Below are positions 1-5,951 of a DNA stretch of 32,117 nucleotides, one piece after another (positions within the stretch are counted from its first letter, which is position 1; each line of letters begins with the position of its first letter). Origin of the DNA: a virus; IMG/VR virus record IMGVR_UViG_3300034356_001283, positions 1 to 32,117 of that record, one strand, 5' to 3'. The notes under the pieces are model-generated. The model was not told where the DNA came from, searched no databases, and saw only the letters and a list, made by a program, of their open reading frames with translations. Made by a program: the position numbers and the translations under genes.

Positions 1-72
1 ACCTACAAAAAGAAAGGTGAGTTTTTTACAATTTATGGATATAACAAGGTAGCTGATGAAATTCCATCCTGA
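1..72 (+). CDS. 3' end of an unidentified gene (cut by window edge)
   Basis: An open frame enters from the left edge and stops with TGA at 70-72. It gives the last 23 residues of a protein, ending in ...YGYNKVADEIPS. The tail is basic and aromatic. It overlaps the start of the next gene (ATG at 56) by 17 bases, as is common in this gene train, which supports it being real. Too little is visible to assign a family. Confidence 0.55.
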   Translation, partial: TYKKKGEFFTIYGYNKVADEIPS

Positions 73-478
73 CATACCAGTTTATGGTGATATAACATTT
101 CGAGGTGATTGCCCTTCTGAATCATTGGAGGCAGTTACATTTTTCGCCAAGTTAAGGCGTGAACATCCGAATACCTATGGATTAATTGCAACTCATATCA
201 GAAATGAAGGCTTGCGAACTTTTCATCAAGCCGCTAAACAAAAGAGCGAGGGAATGACCAAAGGCGCACCAGATATTATTATTCCGGCAAGCCCTGCCTT
301 TGTTTGTGAATTAAAACGCCAAGATCACACCAAGTCAAAATGGCAGGATGGACAACAAGAATACCTTTTGGAAGCCCAGAAACAGGGAGCTTTCGTCTGT
401 ATTGCGCTTGGTTATGTTGGAGCATACAAAGCATTTAATTTCTGGATTGAAAAAAAATCTTTGCATAATGATAAATAA
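56..478 (+). CDS. VRR-NUC domain nuclease
   Basis: A 140-residue single-domain protein of the VRR-NUC (PD-(D/E)XK) superfamily, common in phages and thought to act on branched DNA or in DNA processing. Visible motifs are an N-terminal glutamate pair (E22, E25), N50-E51-G52, then K69-G-A-P-D73 and, after a beta strand, E85-L-K87, with Q100/Q101 in the following helix. This is the expected D...ExK...Q order with all catalytic positions present. The start has AAGGTAG about 5-10 bases upstream and overlaps the preceding frame. It is the first complete gene of the plus-strand block. The family call is firm; the substrate is not known. Confidence 0.85.
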   Translation: MKFHPDIPVYGDITFRGDCPSESLEAVTFFAKLRREHPNTYGLIATHIRNEGLRTFHQAAKQKSEGMTKGAPDIIIPASPAFVCELKRQDHTKSKWQDGQQEYLLEAQKQGAFVCIALGYVGAYKAFNFWIEKKSLHNDK

Positions 479-522
479 ATAATTAAGATAACCTCACTTT
501 AACAACAACGAGAGAAACTAAA

Positions 523-741
523 ATGAACAATAAACAAATAGCAGTAATGATAATAACAGCCCTTACGTGTGGCTTTATAATTGGAACTACTTATGCCAAA
601 GACACCCATGCAGTACAGATCCACAAAACAGGCTCTGGCATGTTTATCATCGACAAGGGCATAAAAGGTGATGAGCGTATTTATCAAGTTCTGGAGTTAC
701 CAACCAATGTACCGTCTTTTGTAAACAAAGGGGAATTTTAA
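523..741 (+). CDS. small exported protein of unknown function
   Basis: A 72-residue protein with a clear N-terminal signal: a short basic start (MNNKQ), a hydrophobic stretch at residues 6-22, and a plausible signal peptidase I site after T-Y-A (about residue 25). The mature part (about 47 residues) is polar and would be periplasmic. It has no cysteines or recognisable domain. The stop codon shares one base with the next start (TAATG at 738-742), so the two are probably coupled. Small exported proteins in phage early blocks sometimes act in superinfection exclusion, but nothing here proves that role. Confidence 0.65.
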   Translation: MNNKQIAVMIITALTCGFIIGTTYAKDTHAVQIHKTGSGMFIIDKGIKGDERIYQVLELPTNVPSFVNKGEF

Positions 742-1076
742 TGAAAGGTCAAGTAACATACGATTGCATGGCAGAAGAGTTTGAATATGAATTTGATGAT
801 GACCAAATTGGTATTCAGCTTCAGGTTGATGATCTGGTTGACAACATGCTAACAGATTGTGAGATTGGTGGTACTATGATTGCACAATCATTTATTAATT
901 ATTGCCAAGCATTAATTAATGGAGAGATCATAGACAGCGATGGTTCTGAGTTTTTTCAAATTATAGAACATGCTGTTATTTCACCAAGTTTTGAAAATCG
1001 TCATCTTTCGATTAATCAATTAATTCAAACTGCTATACACTGGCAGGCATTGAAAACAATTACCTCCTTAGGGTAA
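741..1076 (+). CDS. acidic hypothetical protein
   Basis: A 111-residue, strongly acidic protein; residues 11-40 contain a run of D and E (FEYEFDDDQIGIQ region). The N-terminal part resembles a beta strand pair and the rest looks helical. I recognise no family. Its start overlaps the stop of the exported protein by one base, and a strong intrinsic terminator (1084-1109) follows directly, so it is the last gene of the first transcription unit. Acidic DNA-mimic-like composition is noted, but this is only composition, not evidence of function. Confidence 0.65.
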   Translation: MKGQVTYDCMAEEFEYEFDDDQIGIQLQVDDLVDNMLTDCEIGGTMIAQSFINYCQALINGEIIDSDGSEFFQIIEHAVISPSFENRHLSINQLIQTAIHWQALKTITSLG

Positions 1077-1083
1077 TCCGCTC

Positions 1084-1109
1084 GCCCTGCTCCGGTAGGG
1101 CATTTTTTT
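1084..1109 (+). terminator. intrinsic terminator after gene 741-1076
   Basis: GCCCT at 1084-1088 pairs with AGGGC at 1097-1101 around an 8-base loop and is followed by seven T residues (1103-1109). This is the standard layout of a Rho-independent terminator on the plus strand. It lies between the stop at 1076 and the start at 1121. Confidence 0.75.
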
Positions 1110-1120
1110 GAGGCTATAAA

Positions 1121-1357
1121 ATGAAAGATCAAAAAAACAAACCGACGCACCGTTTTACAAGACATCAAGAAATACAAATTTGGTGCATCATAGCAATCGC
1201 CATATTAATTGCTGTTACAAATGTAGCATTTGCTAAAACAACACCAACAACCAAACATTGTCTACAACTAGGCAAACAATATCGCCATGCAGTACGCACA
1301 CATAGTCCAGCTAGACACCGCCTTGTAGAAAGGCTGTGGGTGGAGTGTGGAAAATGA
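1121..1357 (+). CDS. small signal-peptide protein with basic C-terminal part
   Basis: A 78-residue protein. Residues 1-18 are polar and basic, residues 19-36 are hydrophobic (IWCIIAIAILIAV region), followed by A-F-A, a good signal peptidase I site near residue 38. The remaining 40 residues are basic and histidine/arginine rich with two cysteines (C47, C76) that could form a disulphide in the periplasm. GAGG at 1109-1112 sits 8 bases before ATG and serves as ribosome binding site. If the signal is not cleaved it would be a type II membrane anchor. Family unknown. Confidence 0.6.
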   Translation: MKDQKNKPTHRFTRHQEIQIWCIIAIAILIAVTNVAFAKTTPTTKHCLQLGKQYRHAVRTHSPARHRLVERLWVECGK

Positions 1358-1377
1358 ACAAATTTAAGGCAGTGTAA

Positions 1378-1540
1378 CCGCACTCTTTGTATAAAAAAGC
1401 ATGGATGCAGTTAGGCTACGCTGGAGGCTTGAAAATTTATCAATGCTAATAACTATGGTCTGCCAATGTTTCTCGGCATAGTTAAAAGTGAAGGCTGGCG
1501 GTTTTTGATAGCGGCTCAATTGATAATCCAGCACATTACT
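1378..1540 (+). pseudogene. possible frameshifted gene remnant
   Basis: No intact gene of useful length lies between 1357 and 1560. A 7-codon frame (1354-1377) overlaps the previous stop. Two short frames then follow each other: one reads ...AWMQLGYAGGLKIYQC and stops near 1446; the next, one frame over, reads ...NYGLPMFLGIVKSEGWRFLIAAQ and stays open into the next gene. They look more protein-like than random AT-rich DNA, and joining them needs a single frameshift. No ribosome binding site is evident. This is inference and may be chance. Confidence 0.25.
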
Positions 1541-1559
1541 AACTTTTTAGAGATTTATT

Positions 1560-2030
1560 ATGTTAACAGCAGAAGAACGTATTGAAAGAAGGCGTTTGCA
1601 TAACAGACGCTACCGTGAAGAAAATAGAGCATCAATTAATGCTCGAATTAGAGCTAAAAAACTTAGACAAAGGGCTATTGAAATGCCATTAATAAATGAA
1701 CAATTAAACATTACTAAAAAAGAAATCGCCAAGTTAATTGGTGTTAAGATGCTAACCCTTGAAAAGATTTTAAAAGATAAAAAGTTTAATGCGCCAAAAC
1801 ATACAGGTGTGCATTTTGATGGAACTGTTTTATTTAATCGAAAAGAAGTTATGGAGTGGATGCCGTACATTCGTGAAGCATCTATCTTTATAAAGAAAGG
1901 CAAACTTATTGTGTTATCCGGTATGTCTGCCCAGATCGTCCACTTTATTCGTAAAAACAAAAAAATAGAAAAATATTTCGATGAAATAAGACGCAAAAAA
2001 ATGGATGGAAGGCGTAACAACAATGGATAG
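1560..2030 (+). CDS. DNA-binding protein with AlpA/excisionase-like helix-turn-helix
   Basis: A 156-residue basic protein. Residues 5-40 form a very basic helix rich in R and K (ERRRLHNRRYREE region). Residues 50-105 look like a winged helix-turn-helix of the AlpA/excisionase type: 'TKKEIAKLIGV' as helix 2 and turn, a recognition helix at about 62-72, and a wing ending in 'LFNRKEVMEW'. This suggests a sequence-specific DNA binder, perhaps an early regulator. The gene starts the second plus-strand train after the remnant region and overlaps the next gene. Family-level call is moderate; target sites are unknown. Confidence 0.6.
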   Translation: MLTAEERIERRRLHNRRYREENRASINARIRAKKLRQRAIEMPLINEQLNITKKEIAKLIGVKMLTLEKILKDKKFNAPKHTGVHFDGTVLFNRKEVMEWMPYIREASIFIKKGKLIVLSGMSAQIVHFIRKNKKIEKYFDEIRRKKMDGRRNNNG

Positions 2031-2256
2031 AGATATTGATTTTTCTCTTATGTTGCAAGTTTTACATGGAAGAGGTTTTAGTCTGGCAGACATAGCTAAA
2101 AAAACTAATAACTCTGCACATGAATTATCAAAAGTTAAACAAGAAACATTAAGCCCACCAGCTGCTTGGAATGAAGGTATAGCATTACTTGATTATTGGT
2201 TAAAAGCAACTGGTGAAAAACCACCTAAAATTGGGGATCATTATGAAGAAATCTGA
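2023..2256 (+). CDS. small helix-turn-helix-like regulator
   Basis: I choose ATG 2023 (77 residues) rather than ATG 2005, because GGAAGG at 2007-2012 lies 10 bases upstream of 2023. The protein contains 'GFSLADIAKKTNNSAHELSKV', a helix-turn-helix pattern, followed by 'ALLDYWLKATGEKPPKIGDHYEE', a C-terminal tail typical of small phage regulators. It overlaps the preceding gene by 8 bases and the following gene by 14. It is probably a DNA-binding control protein; the regulated promoter is not evident. Confidence 0.6.
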   Translation: MDRDIDFSLMLQVLHGRGFSLADIAKKTNNSAHELSKVKQETLSPPAAWNEGIALLDYWLKATGEKPPKIGDHYEEI

Positions 2257-2575
2257 AATAAAAATGCACACTCGATCTATCCTTGATAAGTTAGGAATTT
2301 ATCATGTTTGTCCTTCTACCACTGGTTATAAAAAATCAGCCATTCCTGACATCATAGCTTGTGTATCAGGCACGTTTTTAGCTTTTAACTGTGTTGGTAC
2401 AGGAAAAGAAATTACGCCTACTAAAACGATGGAATTTAACACTATTGTGGCATCAAATGGTATTGCTTTTGTTGTTGATAGCCAGAACATTCTTATTTTA
2501 GAAAACACTTTAATTGTAATTAAACAAATGAAAGAGGGTCTTATCCATGAAGATGAAATATCCACTTCCAAATGA
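2243..2575 (+). CDS. degenerate VRR-NUC-like protein
   Basis: A 110-residue protein from ATG 2243; an upstream GTG at 2213 has no better signal, while GGGG precedes 2243. The layout matches phage VRR-NUC proteins: an N-terminal helix, 'AIPDII' (D36), a strand 'GTFLAFNCV', then 'GKEITPT', a helix, and 'GIAFVVDS'. In active relatives the middle strand reads ExK and the helix carries Q. Here E is replaced by N49, K by V51 and Q by K61. Only D36 remains, so catalysis is unlikely. It may be a structural or DNA-binding derivative. Confidence 0.6.
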   Translation: MKKSEIKMHTRSILDKLGIYHVCPSTTGYKKSAIPDIIACVSGTFLAFNCVGTGKEITPTKTMEFNTIVASNGIAFVVDSQNILILENTLIVIKQMKEGLIHEDEISTSK

Positions 2576-2750
2576 TACTGCAAGATGCTTGGGCAGTAAC
2601 TGCGAAAAGAAACAAGATTGTTCACGGTATTTATCTATTGATATAGACACCAAAGACTACATGTGGTTTTTTGATGGAATGAAAGAAATAAAAGAATTGG
2701 AATGTAGTTTATTTATAAACTGGAGAAAAGGTAATGATTTTGAAAATTAA
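2547..2750 (+). CDS. small four-cysteine protein
   Basis: A 67-residue protein with cysteines at 14, 19, 25 and 53, spaced C-x4-C-x5-C-x27-C, consistent with a small zinc-binding fold or disulphide-bonded protein. 'RCLGSNCEKKQDCSRYL' resembles short phage cysteine motifs found next to replication genes. GAGGG about 10 bases upstream is a good ribosome binding site. The start overlaps the preceding gene by 29 bases and the end overlaps the HNH gene by 17. Function unknown. Confidence 0.6.
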   Translation: MKMKYPLPNDTARCLGSNCEKKQDCSRYLSIDIDTKDYMWFFDGMKEIKELECSLFINWRKGNDFEN

Positions 2751-3228
2751 AGAATATTTATCTTATAACGAAATAACAGGAAATTTTTTATGGAAAATAT
2801 CACGAAGAAGAGTAAAAGCTGGTGATATTGCAGGGGGATTAGACAAAAATGGTTATATTCAAATAGGATTTGAAGGTAAATTATATAGAGCGCATAGATT
2901 GGCTTGGTATTTTATTACAGGTAAATTTCCAGAAAAAGATATAGACCACATAAATGAAATTAAAACTGATAATAGAATATGTAATTTACGATTAGCCACT
3001 CAAAGTGAAAATAGGCAAAATGTGAGTTTTGCCCATAAAGATAATAAATCAGGATTTTTAGGTGTTCATTGGTGTAATACTAAAAATACGTGGATTGCTA
3101 AAATTCAAGTTTTAGGCAAGCGGAAATATATTGGAAGCTATGATAATCCTAAAACAGCAAATTTAGCATATTTAAAAGCTAAAAAAGAATTGCACTCATT
3201 TTGGAATGGTAATTATTATGAAAACTAA
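2734..3228 (+). CDS. HNH homing endonuclease with AP2 DNA-binding domain
   Basis: A 164-residue protein. Residues 50-97 are a classic HNH_3 domain: 'AHRLAW' (H54), 'GKFPEKDIDHINEIKTDN' with D71-H72-N74 and N80, then 'NLRLAT' (N84) and N93. Residues 105-150 match the AP2-type beta-sheet DNA-binding domain ('SGFLGVHWC...W.AKI...KRKYIGSYDN...A..AYLKAK'). This two-domain layout is typical of free-standing phage homing endonucleases that cut one strand or both strands of an allele lacking the gene. AAAGG precedes ATG. It overlaps its neighbours on both sides, so it seems fully integrated into the operon. Confidence 0.9.
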   Translation: MILKIKEYLSYNEITGNFLWKISRRRVKAGDIAGGLDKNGYIQIGFEGKLYRAHRLAWYFITGKFPEKDIDHINEIKTDNRICNLRLATQSENRQNVSFAHKDNKSGFLGVHWCNTKNTWIAKIQVLGKRKYIGSYDNPKTANLAYLKAKKELHSFWNGNYYEN

Positions 3229-3610
3229 AGAAAGAGAGTTACTGAAAAAGATTTTAAATACAGGTTGGTTAAACCGCAAATTATTTTATGAGATGAAAGA
3301 ACTCCTCGCCCAACCTGAGCATATCGTTGATGTTACCGATAAGGTAGAGCCTGTGGCTTGGATTGATGATGGGAGTCTAAAGAGCTTGCAAGAGTCTACA
3401 GGATACGCATTAAGATTTTTAACAAACGATACTGAAAGCCTTAAAAATACTGATGTTCCTTTGTACCTAGCACCGCCAACTCGTAATCCTTTAACGCGAC
3501 AACAAATAAGCGTGGGTAATCAATCAATGCTTAATGTTACAAGAGAGGCTTTTGTAAAGGGTGTTAAGTGGGCTGAAAAAGCACACGGTATTGGAGTAGA
3601 TGATGAGTGA
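3218..3610 (+). CDS. 'EPVAW/PLYxAPPTR' family phage protein, copy A
   Basis: A 130-residue protein (ATG 3218 chosen over 3206 because paralogues begin M-x-x-ERE-x-L). Conserved blocks are 'ERELL' near the N-terminus, 'KELLAQPE' (about 28-35), 'EPVAW' (about 46-50), 'PLYLAPPTR' (about 80-88) and a C-terminal 'GVKWAEKAHGIGVDDE'. Such proteins are frequent in proteobacterial phages and have no established function. It is the first of three tandem copies, and its stop overlaps the start of copy B through an ATGATGAG junction. Between EPVAW and PLY the sequence differs from the other copies. Confidence 0.75.
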   Translation: MKTKERELLKKILNTGWLNRKLFYEMKELLAQPEHIVDVTDKVEPVAWIDDGSLKSLQESTGYALRFLTNDTESLKNTDVPLYLAPPTRNPLTRQQISVGNQSMLNVTREAFVKGVKWAEKAHGIGVDDE

Positions 3611-4019
3611 AGAACGGGAAACATTAATAACAGATTTAAGTATTAATGCTGTTGATGGGTTTTTTTACATCACACAAGAGCTTCAATCTGAAATTAGAGA
3701 ACTACTCGCCCAACCTGAGCAAGAGCCTGTGGCTTGGATGTCGCTCAGTGATATTGAATGGATGAATATTGTTAATCACCCAAAAATACTGGAATTGACA
3801 GACGGAAGGCATAACTCGGAAGAAGCGGTTAATCTTGCAGTTAAAATGACTGAAGAAAAGTGCAAGAAAAATAACTCAGATTCAATACCAAAACGTGAGC
3901 CTTTGAGTGATGAAGAAATGAGGGCTATCTGGAAGGAGGGAGTTAGAGGGGAAATACCTTTTGTTGAAATTGGAAGAGCAATAGAAAAAGCACACGGTAT
4001 TGGAGAAGATGATGAGTAA
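3603..4019 (+). CDS. 'EPVAW' family phage protein, copy B
   Basis: A 138-residue paralogue of the preceding gene. It has 'SEERETL' at the start, 'RELLAQPEQEPVAWM' (about 33-47), 'REPLSDEEM' (about 100-108) and the C-terminal 'IEKAHGIGEDDE'. It lacks a recognisable PLYTAPP block, its middle being replaced by an unrelated acidic stretch of about 50 residues. ATG 3603 is preferred to 3600 because GGAG at 3593-3596 is 6 bases away. It overlaps both neighbours by 8 bases with the same junction sequence. Function unknown. Confidence 0.72.
   Translation: MSEERETLITDLSINAVDGFFYITQELQSEIRELLAQPEQEPVAWMSLSDIEWMNIVNHPKILELTDGRHNSEEAVNLAVKMTEEKCKKNNSDSIPKREPLSDEEMRAIWKEGVRGEIPFVEIGRAIEKAHGIGEDDE
3699..3741 (+). 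repeat. 43-bp near-identical block, copy in gene B
   Basis: This stretch encodes ELLAQPEQEPVAWM. It matches 4108-4150 in the next paralogue at 42 of 43 positions (one G/T difference), although the flanking coding sequence of the two genes is otherwise different. Copy A (3298-3363) has the same words split by a short insert. The block is a candidate recombination or gene-conversion tract. Confidence 0.8.
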
Positions 4020-4401
4020 AGAAAGAGAGTTGTTAGAACAATGCAGAATGTATCTATCGTCCTTAGGAATGTTTGTTGAACACAGCACATTAATTAATGA
4101 GATAGACGAACTACTCTCCCAACCTGAGCAAGAGCCTGTGGCTTGGATGTATGAGTGGGAAGAAATTGGTGGCAAAGAATGGACATCTGTAAAGAACGGA
4201 AAATATCCACCTATTGTAGAAGAAGAATATTGTATGAGAAATCTTCGACCACTCTACACCGCACCACCAACACGTGAGCCTTTGAGTGATAAAGACGTAG
4301 GTAAGGGTTTTCTATTAACTGACGTTTGGCATAGATATGAATCCTTTATAGCTGGTGTTAGATGGGCAGAACATCAACACGGTATTGGAGGTGGGGAATG
4401 A
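4012..4401 (+). CDS. 'EPVAW/PLYTAPPTR' family phage protein, copy C
   Basis: A 129-residue protein and the most complete member: 'SKERELLEQ' start, 'DELLSQPEQEPVAWMYE' (about 32-48), a GG/W-containing middle segment, 'PLYTAPPTREPLSD' (about 79-92) and 'AGVRWAEHQHGIGGGE' at the end. GGAG at 4002-4005 is 6 bases before ATG 4012; the upstream TTG at 4000 and ATG at 4009 are less well placed. The stop overlaps the next start as ATGA. Known family, unknown function. Confidence 0.75.
   Translation: MSKERELLEQCRMYLSSLGMFVEHSTLINEIDELLSQPEQEPVAWMYEWEEIGGKEWTSVKNGKYPPIVEEEYCMRNLRPLYTAPPTREPLSDKDVGKGFLLTDVWHRYESFIAGVRWAEHQHGIGGGE
4108..4150 (+). repeat. 43-bp near-identical block, copy in gene C
   Basis: Partner of 3699-3741. 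The two copies lie 409 bases apart and in the same reading frame, so an exchange between them would fuse gene B to gene C without loss of frame. Confidence 0.8.
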
Positions 4402-4631
4402 GTAAAGAAAATGCAAAGTTAAGAAGACAAGCACTATCATATAAGTCCCATGATTTGCCTGAGCCGGATGTTATCGGGGATGAAAAAGCAAATGTAAAGC
4501 TTATTATAAAGCTAATAAGAAAACAACCTATTAGGGAAGAATATCTTGGCGGACAAACATATAAGTACATCCAGTTAGGAGAAACAATAGACAGTATTAA
4601 ATTTCATTTTGGGGTAGATGATGAGCATTGA
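4398..4631 (+). CDS. hypothetical protein
   Basis: A 77-residue basic protein starting at ATG 4398, which overlaps the previous stop as ATGA and has GGTGGGG just upstream; a TTG-type start further upstream only reads the previous gene in another frame. It opens with 'MSKENAKLRR' and ends in 'FGVDDEH', a tail like the VDDE/EDDE ends of the paralogues before it, and its end overlaps the next start through the same GATGATGAG junction. It lacks the EPVAW blocks. Function unknown. Confidence 0.65.
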   Translation: MSKENAKLRRQALSYKSHDLPEPDVIGDEKANVKLIIKLIRKQPIREEYLGGQTYKYIQLGETIDSIKFHFGVDDEH

Positions 4632-4938
4632 ACATGAGAGGTTAGCAATACCTATGGACTTGGAATTAAAGTGGACTAAAGAAATATTAATTGAACAAAA
4701 TAAACATTTAGCTAAATTACGAGAAGAAAATAGTCAGTTACGAGAAGATTTACGAGAAGGAATATCTTTACGTGACCACTTTGCAAGCTTGGCTATGCAG
4801 GGTTTGTTAGCTAGTCCTGTGATGGGAGACTGTGCATTACACAACTCATCTGTTGACTGGCTTAAAGATATAACTAAGTGTTCTTATGATTTTGCAGACA
4901 AAATGCTGGCAGAGAGGGAGAAAATAGATGACCTCTAA
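4621..4938 (+). CDS. coiled-coil phage protein with 'LRDHFASLAMQGLLAS' domain
   Basis: A 105-residue protein. ATG 4621 is favoured over 4618 because GGGG at 4611-4614 is 6 bases upstream. Residues 18-45 form a coiled coil (EQNKHLAKLREENSQL region). The second half has 'LRDHFASLAMQGLLAS' and 'SYDFADKMLAERE', a small helical domain widespread among proteobacterial phage proteins (usually written LRDxFAAxAMQGLL...ADAML). It commonly neighbours PLYTAPP-type genes. Function not established. Confidence 0.7.
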   Translation: MSIEHERLAIPMDLELKWTKEILIEQNKHLAKLREENSQLREDLREGISLRDHFASLAMQGLLASPVMGDCALHNSSVDWLKDITKCSYDFADKMLAEREKIDDL

Positions 4939-5164
4939 TCTTGAACAAATGAAAGAACACCTAGACAAAATTAAATCTCAAGCAAGTGGTTGGGAATCAT
5001 CATCTGACGGTAGTTATGAAGCTTGTTTGCATGATAAAGGTTATTACAAGCTACAAAAAGACATTAAAATGGTAGAGCGTCTTGAAGAAATTGAAGATGA
5101 AATAAATGATTTGATGGATGAACAAGCAGAAATTTTAGAACAAATAAATGGGGATATGAGATGA
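4928..5164 (+). CDS. small coiled-coil protein
   Basis: A 78-residue acidic protein. Its C-terminal half (about 42-75, VERLEEIEDEINDLMDEQAE region) has heptad leucine/isoleucine spacing typical of a coiled coil; the N-terminal half is polar. GGGAG lies just upstream of ATG. It overlaps the previous gene by 11 bases and the next by 4. Family unknown. Confidence 0.62.
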   Translation: MTSNLEQMKEHLDKIKSQASGWESSSDGSYEACLHDKGYYKLQKDIKMVERLEEIEDEINDLMDEQAEILEQINGDMR

Positions 5165-5286
5165 AATTTTATGATTGCGAACTGCTACAAAAAAAAGTAA
5201 ATAATTACTGGTCATGTTTAGTATTGTTGACCGGAATATTGGTAATAACTTTAGTGCTATATGGCGTATTGCTTAACCATTGTTAA
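5161..5286 (+). CDS. 41-residue single-helix membrane protein
   Basis: Starts with an ATGA overlap on the preceding stop and ends with TAA at 5284-5286, directly abutting the convergent endolysin gene. The protein is a polar N-terminus (MKFYDCELLQKKVNNYW) followed by one membrane helix at about 18-38 (LVLLTGILVITLVLYGVLL). The predicted topology and the position at the end of the plus-strand block are clear; function is not. It could be a small membrane regulator or simply an accessory gene. Confidence 0.55.
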   Translation: MKFYDCELLQKKVNNYWSCLVLLTGILVITLVLYGVLLNHC

Positions 5287-5721
5287 TTAAGAAAGAAGCA
5301 AGGACGCTTCTTTTTCTCTACGAATAATTAAACCTTTTAAAACTTTTCCGCCAGCTTTATTCCATTTTTTTATTTCTGTGTAAGCAGATGCCCAATTTTC
5401 TTTATCAACATATTTCTTCAAGGTTGATGCTTTGTAATTTCCAATCCCCAGGTTATAAATAAAATCGGCAATTGCCGCTTGGCGTTGTACTGTTGATGTT
5501 TTTAATACCGGACTAGTGGATAATGCCTCATCAAGTACTTTCATCGCTGTTACCAACAAACATTCATCTGCTTTTTCTTGTGTCCAAGTAACACCTTTCT
5601 TTATATCCTTACCAGTATATCCATAACCGACAGTCCACACCCCAGCAGGGCATTGGTATGCAGTTAGTTTACATCCTTCACTATCTCTAATGAGCTTAAG
5701 CAATATCTCTAGTGCTGACAT
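5287..5721 (-). CDS. endolysin, GH24 phage lysozyme
   Basis: A 144-residue muramidase of the T4-lysozyme/RrrD type that hydrolyses peptidoglycan at the end of infection. The active-site glutamate is E15 ('RDSEGCKLTAYQC'), followed by C24 and T30 ('GVWTVGYGYTG'). This fits the E-8aa-(D/C)-5aa-T triad known for this family, here in the cysteine form. 'QRQAAIADFIYNLGIGNYKASTL' is the conserved second helical region, and 'GLIIRREKEASLLL' the usual C-terminal helix. There is no N-terminal signal or SAR helix, so release should depend on a holin. Start overlaps the upstream stop by one base. Confidence 0.92.
   Translation of the reverse strand: MSALEILLKLIRDSEGCKLTAYQCPAGVWTVGYGYTGKDIKKGVTWTQEKADECLLVTAMKVLDEALSTSPVLKTSTVQRQAAIADFIYNLGIGNYKASTLKKYVDKENWASAYTEIKKWNKAGGKVLKGLIIRREKEASLLLS
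5292..5313. terminator. bidirectional terminator at the convergence point
   Basis: AAAGAAGC (5292-5299) and GCTTCTTT (5306-5313) form a perfect 8-bp stem with a 6-base loop. On the plus strand it runs into TTCTCT, on the minus strand into CTTAATT. It lies inside the last codons of the endolysin gene and just past the last plus-strand gene, so it can end both converging transcripts. Confidence 0.65.
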
Positions 5722-5951
5722 TATGTTTTACCAAAAATATAGGCAATCACAGCAAATATAGCTCCAGTGGCAAATACTATGCCGCCAAAAAAACCTCTAT
5801 TTGAGTCGGAATTTTTTTTAAGCTCATCAAGTGCTAAAAAAATCCTGTCTGATTTTCTGCGTGTTTCTTCACGTTCATCGTTTAATTCCCTGCATAAACT
5901 ATCTAATCTTTGTTCCACTTTTACAAGTCTGATATTAATATCATCTGTCAC
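5721..5951 (-). CDS. XhlA-like membrane protein (holin-associated)
   Basis: A 76-residue protein. Residues 1-45 are charged and coiled-coil-like (RLVKVEQRLDSL, then a KSDRIFLALDELKK stretch), and residues 53-73 form one membrane helix (GFFGGIVFATGAIFAVIAYIF). This arrangement is that of haemolysin XhlA-type lysis proteins and of some phage holin partners. It sits between the endolysin and the spanins, overlapping each by a few bases. It may be a holin or a holin regulator; which one cannot be told from sequence. Confidence 0.65.
   Translation of the reverse strand: MTDDINIRLVKVEQRLDSLCRELNDEREETRRKSDRIFLALDELKKNSDSNRGFFGGIVFATGAIFAVIAYIFGKT

Noticed and set aside
499-687. Minus-strand frame over the small exported protein gene
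   Set aside because: Opposite to a gene with a good signal peptide and a TAATG link to the next gene; the antisense product is cysteine/tyrosine-rich low-complexity and lacks a ribosome site.
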